From contig RPFO01000065.1 in assembly GCA_009746045.1 (NCBI GenBank), forward strand, positions 8,122,741-8,186,740: 64,000 bases of DNA. Reading direction: 5' to 3'. Position numbers and translations under genes: made by a program. The notes under the pieces were generated by a model. The model was not told the DNA's origin, did no database searches, and saw nothing but the letters and a program-made list of their open reading frames with translations. Each line of letters begins with the position of its first letter. Positions within the stretch are counted from its first letter, which is position 1. The stretch is from Mesostigma viride (Eukaryota; Streptophyta; Mesostigmatophyceae; Mesostigmatales; Mesostigmataceae). This document shows, one piece after another, positions 56,901-64,000 of this stretch.

Positions 56901-59900
56901 TCATGGAAGAATAGCTCTGGAGTTACCTATGATGCTTTACCTTGGATTCTTGTCCGCATGCATGCTGGCAACCTTTAAATGGAAGCACTTGATTGCTTTT
57001 CAGTCAGGTGGGCCTCCTGTGCACAGCCTGGCTGGTTGGTCCCAAATCGCTGGCCTGTCAAGCGTGCAGTGTCACATTCATTACGTTCATGACTCAGGTC
57101 TGGTCGAGCCTGGGGGCCTCAAGTTCGCTCGACTCCATCCTTGATATTCTTGCATTAAGTTTTTACTTCGCAACGCGCTCTTTGTGCGGATGATCCATCA
57201 TGGGTGCAACAACGCCATCCTTCTCTCCCTTCGTTTCAATCCACAGGCCGCTGGCCACAAGCTGTGTAAGGAGCACTGCGGTCGCCATGAGCCCGTCACA
57301 TTATCTACTGCAGTAAATGCGGTTATACTACTAGTCCACAACCAGCTGGTGCATCCTGCAACTTCAAGCCCAGGTGGACTTTGTGCCCAGGGTGGCGCGT
57401 TTCTGCTGACAACGTGCTCTCTGCTGTGGCGCCGGCTTCTGTCGTTTCCTCGAAAAAGACAGTAGAAAAGGTCTTTTCTTATTTGTTTTATTTATGAAAT
57501 GTCTTTTCTTGTTTGTTTCGCTGCTGTTCGTCTTTCATCGTTGGTGGTCCGCCCTCAGATCGTGGAGCTCGCCGACCGCTTCCAGAACGAGGGCATCCTT
57601 TTCATCCACTTCTCGGCACGTTACCGACGCGAGGTGGGCATTTTTGCTCGCGCGGTCTCGTGTTTAAGCAACCTGTGTGCATTTTCATTTTGTACTAGTT
57701 ACTATGTGAATGGATGTAGGTCGTCTACGCAAACGATCAGGACAGTCATTAACAACAACAAAAAAAAAAAAAAAAAAAAAAAGAGGAAAAAAGAGGAAAA
57801 AACTAAAAAGATTACGTCGGATGTCAAAATAAACCACTGGAGATGTGGTGAACTGCTGGGTGTCGACCCATCTGAATGTGAGCAGGGTCAACTGGTCCCT
57901 GGGGAAGGTCCTTGAGTGGACAAGAATGTTTTCAGTGCAGGCAAAATGTGTCCGCGAGGAATGGCGAGAAGTTTATTAAATGGTTCAGGTGACAGGGGTT
58001 ACGAGTACAGCGGCCGACCAGCACTCGGGGGCTGCATGCAAAATTAGATCACGTATGGAACGTAGCCAGGTACACGGTGACTGAGGATGGTATTAGCTGG
58101 TATGAAGATGGCATTAGATACAAAGTGGCGCAAAGGCTTGCACAAATGTAGTCTGTAGTTGTACATGCCTGATGCCTGGCCTGATGCCAGATGGTAGAGA
58201 TGCCATTTAACTGTATGTCTCCGCCTGAATTGCTGTGCTACAGTATTGAAGGCTAGTAATATTTGTACTCGGTTGCTCTGCACCTCTCTGTGACGATCGC
58301 CAGAAGTATACACATATCCAGACGGTAGGACTGACGAAAGTCACGGTGGTGCTCAGGTACTGGTTGATGCTCCACCGTTGCCCCGATAGGATGCATCGTG
58401 ACTCGAAAGTAGCACGTTGTCCTACCTCGGAAGTCGTGTCTCGTAGTAGAGCCGAGGCAGAACCTAGGAAACTACCTACAAGGGAAACTACCTACAAGGG
58501 AAACTACCTACAAGGGAAACTACCTACAAGGGAAACTACCTACAAGGGAAACTACCTACAAGGGAAACTACCTACAAGGGAAACTACCTGCACGGGAAAC
58601 TACCTACAAGGGAAACTACCTACAAGGGAAACTACCTACAAGGGAAACTACCTACAAGGGAAACTACCTACAAAGGAAGCTACCTACAAGGGGGCTGCCT
58701 TGCGAAGCCGCAGTTTGTAGTAGTGATTACTTGTGTGTTTCTCCTCAAGTAAGTCGTGTTACTAAAGACTACTCCACATCTTCCCAATTATAATGCACTG
58801 GTAGTATGGGATGTTGTGATCAGCCCAGTGTGCTCAGGAAGCGGTCAGGATGTTGATTAACAATCTCACACTAAGAGTCAGTGCCTGTTGCATGCCACGT
58901 GCGTGTATATGTCTGCCTCCATGTCTATAATTCATTAATTTTCAACGCCTGCTTGTTTTTGTCGTCGAAAATGTAAAGGAATGGGACAGCACCTGGGGTA
59001 AAGGACACGTCCATACTTTTCACGTCCATTCCACAGATGCAGACTGCTGGCCATGCTTCGCAGACAAATACCTCTGTCCCCAAAGCAGGGCAAGTAGGCG
59101 TTGACGTTTCCCTACAATCTGTGGTGTGGTGTGCTTTTGGGGGGGTATATGAGCCAGCCGTGTTGCTTGGAAGGAAGAAAGCTTGCAATGTGCTTGCAGT
59201 CTGCTCGCTATTTAAGGGGACGCGGCGCGCCGAATTTTTTCCGCGCCAAAAAATTCGCGGTACCAGCCGTACCGTGAAAAGTGGGTGCACGGTGCGCGCA
59301 CCCCTTGCGGAAGTGGCCATGGCGACTGCGTTTAGGCGAAACTAGCAATGTAAGGCTAGAGAAATGCCAAAAAAATGCTCGAATGTTGAAGACGATGATT
59401 GAATGATGTTGATTTGTGGCGGCAAGTAGCTGATTTACAATATCGCTGCTTTCTTTTACTGCCATCGGCATGGGGGGTAAACTGCATTTTTTCGTCGCGC
59501 GGAATAAAATAGAATTCGTGATAGCGGCTGTAAATTCGCAGTTTTCGGGGGCTTTTTTACCGCGAAGGATGAATTCGTATCGGTAGCATGGAATTCCAAA
59601 CCGAACTGGTGCTTTTTGCTACATTTTCGGCCATTCTCGGTAAGTAATTCTTCAGGCCTCCGCAATGCATGTCGGAACCTTCCATGGAAGAACGGCCGTT
59701 GTTGCGCGCCTGGGCGAGGGATCTGCGAAGTCAAGGTATAGATTTGTCGCGAATGTTCTGTGCTATCAGTTCTTTCTTCTGTTAGCTCATCGTTCGAAGT
59801 TTTTTCCGTTCTTTTTGGGCAGTTTCCGCCAGCTAGCTCGCCGTTGCTTGCCGTGGTGTTGTCGACTACCTGGCAGCTTTAGATTGTTTTCGTTGATGTC

Positions 59901-61934
59901 GTGGTCAAGGCCGCTTCAGTCGAAGCCTATTGCTTCTCGGGAAGGCTTCAGGTATTTCATGAAACGTGTTCTGGCAAGGATGTTGTGCTTATGGAAGCTT
60001 CTAGTTGTGTGAGAGTGACGAACCCTCTCTTCGCAGCGGCATCACAGCGCTCATGCGCTGGAGGCCCGCCAATGGTTTCTTTCCATTTTATCGTGCAGGG
60101 GAGGAAGTGTTTTACTGACGATCATGTTGGAGGTATTGCATTTGTGTGACTGCATGTAGATAGCTGCCACCATTGGTTTATTTGAGCTTTCCCTTGATAT
60201 GATGATGTGAAAAGACAGCAATGTGCTGAGCCAACCATGGTTGACATGGTTGACTGCATGCAAGCTTTGTATGCCATGATCTCCATGGTTCCTTGCCCTC
60301 CATCGTTCCAGTTTGTTGCCCATCTCAGGTAGGGCAGTTAAGGAGTCGCTGCAGTGTTGATTAGCTTGGTTGGCATAAACCTTAACACTCTAACCTGGGA
60401 GAAACATAGAAAATGCTGATTAGGCATTTTAGTGCCATCATCATTATTGCTATTCACATGCTTATAAGTCTGGCCATGCTCGAGGGACGGTGAAGGGGTA
60501 TGAGGCGTGTGGCCACCCATTTGTATTTCATAACATATTCAGCATGTATTTGATGCATGTTGGATGGCATGCAAAGTGTAATTGTGTTTCCTTGGTTACT
60601 GAGTGGTCCTTAGCGCCTTGTCAGGTGGTCGTCTAGGAAACCCATCAGTGCGTGCCACAGTGACCCCCGACCTTGAGCATGTGTCGTCATCAGTGAGCAA
60701 GAGTTAGAGGTGCTTTTGGTCATAGATTTGCTGAGTTCTTGGCATGAAGTTTACAAGGTAACCTTGGGTTGAGTATAGTGTATGCTCTCTTGGCATGTAT
60801 GCCTAGCGATCGTGTTGCTATGCTTGCGCTGGCAAGGTTGGCCATGCCGAGGGCAGGTGAGGGCAGATGAGGTGCCTAGGCGTTTGCTTATGTTTTGTGA
60901 TCGAGTAGGGCATGCTTTCAGGCTCTTTGGATGGAAAACATCATGCCTAAGTGGCCTTGTACAAAGAAAAACCTTCTTTAGCGGTCGTGAGAGTGGCATC
61001 TGCCAAACGCAATAACTTGAGCTAGGGTTGTCCGATTGACCTCAAACTTGGACCGTGGCTGGGACCACCCGTGCCGAAATTTAATAGTGCTTTTTGGCTT
61101 GATCTGACAAGTTTATGAATTGTTTTATATTTTAAAGTGAAAAAAATCGCGTTTTTGGCGCCACGGGCTATTTTTTGAACGGCGGTGTCCATATGCCCCA
61201 TGTAAGTTGCTGTTTGCGATGTGCCAGGACGTTACTACGTGGCTTGTGCTTTTTGGGTCAACCTGTTTTGTGGATTGGCTGGGGCATAACCAGCCCTAGT
61301 TAGCGTCTTTTGCTATTTATAGCGCATTATCGGCGTATATATGGGGGTAGTACCCCCAAGAAGTGCATGGACAACTCACTAGAGATGTGATTTAGTGCCC
61401 CCAATCATAACTTAGCATTGTGCAAATGAATTTCAAGTGATATTAGCATATGTCAATTTTAAGGGTTTTGAGGTGCCACATCCCCTTAAAGGAGGCGAGA
61501 GCAGCGGATCGGGGAGCTGCGTTGGCAGTTTCCCTGCATGGCTAGCCCCCTCTCTGTGGCGCATAATCTCCACTTCGTTTGTCTTTCACCCGCCCATTGA
61601 AAGCTTCCATCTCCCCACTCTCCCACCACTTCACTCGCTTACCACTGCCACCATCATCAGAGTGATGGACCCTTTCCCCAACCAATTATGGGGCTCTGTG
61701 ATCATTCAATAGACCGCCTGTGCTAGGCGTGGCCTAGCTGTTCTGAGCCGATCTTCAATCATGTAACTTCTTGCTAGTGTCCTCTCAATCTTTTCAACGG
61801 TGGCTTCTGATGGGGCTGCTTGTTGCCACCACATGCAGGACATCATGGCAAACTTGGAGGGCAAGCTGCCACCTCGCCTGTTGAAGCGCGTCGTCCCCTA
61901 CCTGGAGGGATTTGCCAACAAGACGCCCGAATAA
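48000..61934 (+). CDS. Short-form tRNase Z (tRNA 3' endonuclease, plant TRZ1-like)
   Basis: Eight exons, all GT-AG: 48000-48171, 50776-50897, 51966-52124, 53176-53250, 54101-54196, 55889-56071, 57559-57633, 61839-61934. They sum to 978 nt, 325 codons plus TAA, a normal length for the short form. Motifs in order: [13 protein letters not shown], the metal-binding [31 protein letters not shown], the FTGDT aspartate motif, [10 protein letters not shown], a GHTHI histidine and HFSARY. It is a metallo-beta-lactamase-fold enzyme that cuts precursor tRNAs after the discriminator base before CCA addition. Nuclear, cytosolic or organellar location cannot be read; the Ala/Thr-rich N-terminus of about 45 residues has no clear targeting signal. 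Introns of 0.8-4.2 kb are full of repeats. Confidence 0.95.
49917..50066. repeat. CA/CG-interrupted dinucleotide microsatellite
   Basis: (CA)n with regular GCA interruptions, in intron 1 of the tRNase Z gene. It is briefly broken at CGCCTATACTATAGTGAC. Confidence 0.95.
50903..51050. repeat. 38-bp tandem repeat starting at a splice donor
   Basis: Four units begin CGGCATGTC at 50903, 50941, 50979 and 51017 and contain GTGCTGGTTTTAGAGCG. The first unit starts six bases after the donor of tRNase Z exon 2. Confidence 0.92.
52100..52260 (+). repeat. Duplicated exon 3-donor junction in tRNase Z
   Basis: AAGCACACGCTGGTGCCGCTGGAG with donor GT (border 52124/52125) has a diverged copy, AAGCACGCGTTCGTGCCGTG GGAG, with border 52242/52243. 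Similarity continues about 15 bases into the intron. The copy keeps a GT donor and could act as a cryptic site. Confidence 0.75.
54240..54455. repeat. 35-bp minisatellite in tRNase Z intron 5
   Basis: ACCTTATGAGTAAAATATAT-type units start at 54251, 54286, 54321, 54356, 54391 and 54426, nearly identical. Confidence 0.93.
57754..57790. repeat. A-rich tract in tRNase Z intron 6-7 region
   Basis: A run of about 24 A following AACAAC, then GAGGAAAAAAGAGG. It might mark the tail of an old retroposed sequence, but no body is recognisable. Confidence 0.6.
58464..58692. repeat. 16-bp minisatellite in tRNase Z intron 7
   Basis: About 14 units of GGGAAACTACCTACAA, nearly perfect and without spacers. 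Confidence 0.95.
59212..61489. mobile_element. 2.3-kb TTAA-flanked TIR element in tRNase Z intron 7
   Basis: Between TTAA copies at 59212-59215 and 61486-61489 the element starts GGGGACGCGGC and ends GCCACATCCCC, imperfect inverted repeats. Blocks near 59288-59330 and 59655-59720 resemble the TIR element at 19061-20802. No transposase frame is visible; the largest open frame (59665-60012) has no recognisable motif. Confidence 0.7.
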
Positions 61935-62767
61935 TGCATGAACCCAAACGAACAAAGAAGCTATATGATGCTTTGCCTATTGAAGGTCATCCATACAAGT
62001 GGTTAGTCCGCAACCTGCAAGGCAACAAGCCCCCCCTTCGGCTCTGTGCTGCAGCAAAGCCTGGACTTGCAATCCATGCCGCACTGCGCCTGACGTTGGA
62101 ACGCCATGCGTACAGGAATAGTTGTCTCACTTACTCCCGAAATGAGATCCTGTACTCCATGTGCATGGACGGCTGTGCTCGATGTCAAATGTTGCATGCA
62201 TGGATCGACAGCGTGGCTTATTATGGTCAGCAATAACTAAGGCAGTCAGCAATAACTAGCTTGCCATCTGTATTAATTGTAATGAATTGATTAGCACATA
62301 GACACTGCGTCGTGATTCAAGTACCAATAAAGGAACCTTCAACCCCGTGGACTTTCCGTGATAGGCTAGGCATGGACATGTGCTACCCTAGATGGGACCG
62401 GCTCACGCCCGGGCATGCAGCCTCCTAGCTAGCTGGTTCGTCAACGTAATTAATATGGAGGCAGATGGCTCGCAAGCTATAGGATAGGTGGCAGGTACCG
62501 TAGTGGTCAACATCATGCGCTTTGCAACATGCTGAAACTACTTTGCGAATTTACCTCGCAAACTGCTATTGACTAATTAATTAATTAATTAATTAATTAG
62601 ACTCGTGCTCCCGTTGGGGAGTCACGGAGCATTATACATAACCCCGATGGATGGATGGATGGGTGCAAACAGTCCTACCGGTCTATATCTACATCAGCTA
62701 CCTACTACATCTATCTAACAGCATTCTAACTACAACATTGCATCTATCTAGACAGCCTCACGCTGCC
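61935..62767. other. 3' flank of tRNase Z
   Basis: An AATAAA at 62325 is a plausible polyadenylation signal. A (TTAA)n run at 62572-62600 is followed by CTCGTGCTCCCGTTGGGGAG, the third copy of the dispersed motif. No gene is seen. Confidence 0.45.
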
Positions 62768-63137
62768 CTAGGGGAGCTGTCTGGCGTGCCTCCCACGGGT
62801 TTGGCGTGCCTCACACGCGGGCGCTTCCCCACTGGGGGGGGGCTCGTTGTCCTCTATGACCTGGGCCCACTTGGCCTTGTCCATCATCTTCTTCCAAATC
62901 ACGGAGAGGCCTAGGCCCCCCATGTCCTCTACTAGCTGTTTTTTAATTGAAGGTGCGGGCCTTGCGGCGTCTAACATCACTGGGCCCGGCCCACGTCAGG
63001 AGGTGCCGGCCAGGCTGGGCTGGTCGCAGTCCTGCGGGGGGGCCACGTGAGGTGTCTACCTGGTTGGTGCGAGCTAGGTGCCCTACTAGCTGCAGGCGTC
63101 GCTGGTATTGATGGGCTTCCTTTTGCATGGGTCGCAA
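62768..63137 (-). pseudogene. Possible remnant of a non-LTR reverse-transcriptase C-terminal region
   Basis: Two overlapping minus-strand frames read YQRRLQLVGHLA...PGRHLLTWAG and then QLVEDMGGLGLSVIWKKMMD followed by KAKWAQVIED. GGLGL followed by a Lys/Trp-rich helix is common in the late part of non-LTR element reverse transcriptases. A frame change separates the two parts. Assignment rests on this motif only. Confidence 0.35.
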
Positions 63138-63283
63138 ATTAGTTCAAATGTTTCCGCGCCACTCCAGCACCGCGCCGCACAGCCCTAAGTCTAGCCAGTG
63201 AACGCGTCGAGCCGCATTTTTCACAATAATATTAAATAAGACAACTATAATTATTTAATGTTCAAGTACGTATATTATACTGA

Positions 63284-64000
63284 TCAGTGCTACGGGATAT
63301 ACCCACGTGCCACCCTCTCGACGAACTCGGCCACAAGCTGTTTCTCGTCACCCCCCGGCTCCTCTTAGCGCCGTTGGAGCGGGGCGTGCGTGGCGTACAG
63401 GGTGCGGTCATCGCTCGCTGCCGGCGGTTCCTCCTCGGGGATTGGGAAGGGCTGTGGGCGCTGCAGCCTCCGGCCTCCACCCGGGTGTCGGGGGCCGCCT
63501 CCTTTGCCCGGGTGGAAGCTGACGTCATGCGGTTGGTGAAGGTAGGTGAATTGAGCCGGGCCATGCAAAAGCTTGAACTGAGCGCGTTGGCTCCCTCCAC
63601 TCCCCCGACCCTGCAGGCTTTGCGCGACCTTCACCCCGACGAACCGGCCTTTGCGGTGCCCGCCCCGGCCACCCCCCCGCCCCCGCCTATTGTCCTGGAC
63701 CTGGACATCTTCACGGCTGTGCTCAAGGATCTGCCGAACGCCTCCTCCACCGGCCCCTCAGGCTGGCGCTACGAGCACCTCTCCGTGATGGCGGGCCATG
63801 GCGGGGCGACCGCACTCTTTGAGGCTGCCGCCGACTTGGCCGCGGGGTCCCTGGCCCCCGCGGCGCGCCCTTGGCTGGCTGGGGCACGCCTCATTGCCCT
63901 CCTGAAAGACGACGTCCCCCCGCCTGCTGGCCGCGTTCGTCCCATTGCTTGCGGCGAGGTCCTACGCAAGCTGGTGAGTAAGGTCATTTGTCGCCAAAAG
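63284..64000 (+). CDS. Non-LTR retrotransposon reverse transcriptase, partial
   Basis: The frame is open from after a TGA at 63281 to the window edge (239 codons). It shows GELSRAMQKLE, then SSTGPSGWRYEHL, WLAGARLIALLKDD, GRVRPIACGEVLRKLVSKVI. This is the finger/palm start of a non-LTR-type reverse transcriptase (GPSGWR-HL, then ARLIAL-KDD, then VRPIA-GEVLRKL). The catalytic YxDD would lie beyond the window. The true start is unknown because no clear ATG context or upstream domain is visible. Confidence 0.8.

Noticed and set aside
58464-58692. Regular 16-bp repeats considered as a CRISPR array
   Set aside because: No spacers; a simple minisatellite within an intron.

Overview
This is nuclear DNA of an intron-rich eukaryote. 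Genes have several GT-AG introns, TTTAGGG-type telomere heptamers sit inside introns, and the transposon load is heavy (Ty3/gypsy, Ty1/copia, TTAA-inserting TIR elements, a hAT-like foldback element, a non-LTR reverse transcriptase). The telomere heptamer and a small plant-type tRNase Z suggest a green-lineage alga. That placement is an inference, and no species is claimed. I saw no rRNA, tRNA, operons or CRISPR array.

Left part (1-13.5 kb). An ankyrin-repeat gene on the minus strand (5' end near 8544/8616) runs leftward through at least five exons to 743, and its 3' end probably lies outside the window. Its introns hold a 2.5-kb purine-strand 9-bp minisatellite that abuts a 3' splice site, plus two interstitial telomeric tracts. 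Facing away from it, on the plus strand, is a MESH1-type HD-domain (p)ppGpp/NADPH hydrolase gene (about 9.6-13.5 kb) with five supported exons.

Middle part (14-47 kb). A hAT-like foldback element is followed by a nested set of transposons. The outermost is a minus-strand Ty3/gypsy chromovirus (15358-47167, TSD CCCCG). It carries two unusual extra ORFs: a small RNase H1 hybrid-binding/viroplasmin-like protein before gag, and a long Arg/Ser-rich protein after the chromodomain. Its pol is split by an 18.4-kb plus-strand copia-like element (22839-41223, TSD GGTGG, LTRs identical where compared). That element is itself split by a 6.5-kb TTAA element in its left LTR, a 2.1-kb TTAA element in gag, and a tandem-dimer insertion in reverse transcriptase. 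A further TIR element separates gypsy integrase from the chromodomain. Removing each insertion at its proposed target site restores the interrupted LTR or reading frame in most cases.

Right part (48-64 kb). A complete eight-exon short-form tRNase Z gene (325 aa, 48000-61934, plus strand) has introns packed with minisatellites and a third TTAA-flanked element. The window ends inside a plus-strand non-LTR reverse-transcriptase ORF.

The most unusual recurring signal is that exon 3' ends, together with their 5' splice junctions, are tandemly duplicated a short way into the following intron. This occurs in all three host genes. In two introns telomere repeats lie between direct duplications, one of which includes an exon junction. 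This looks like a footprint of a particular double-strand-break repair route.
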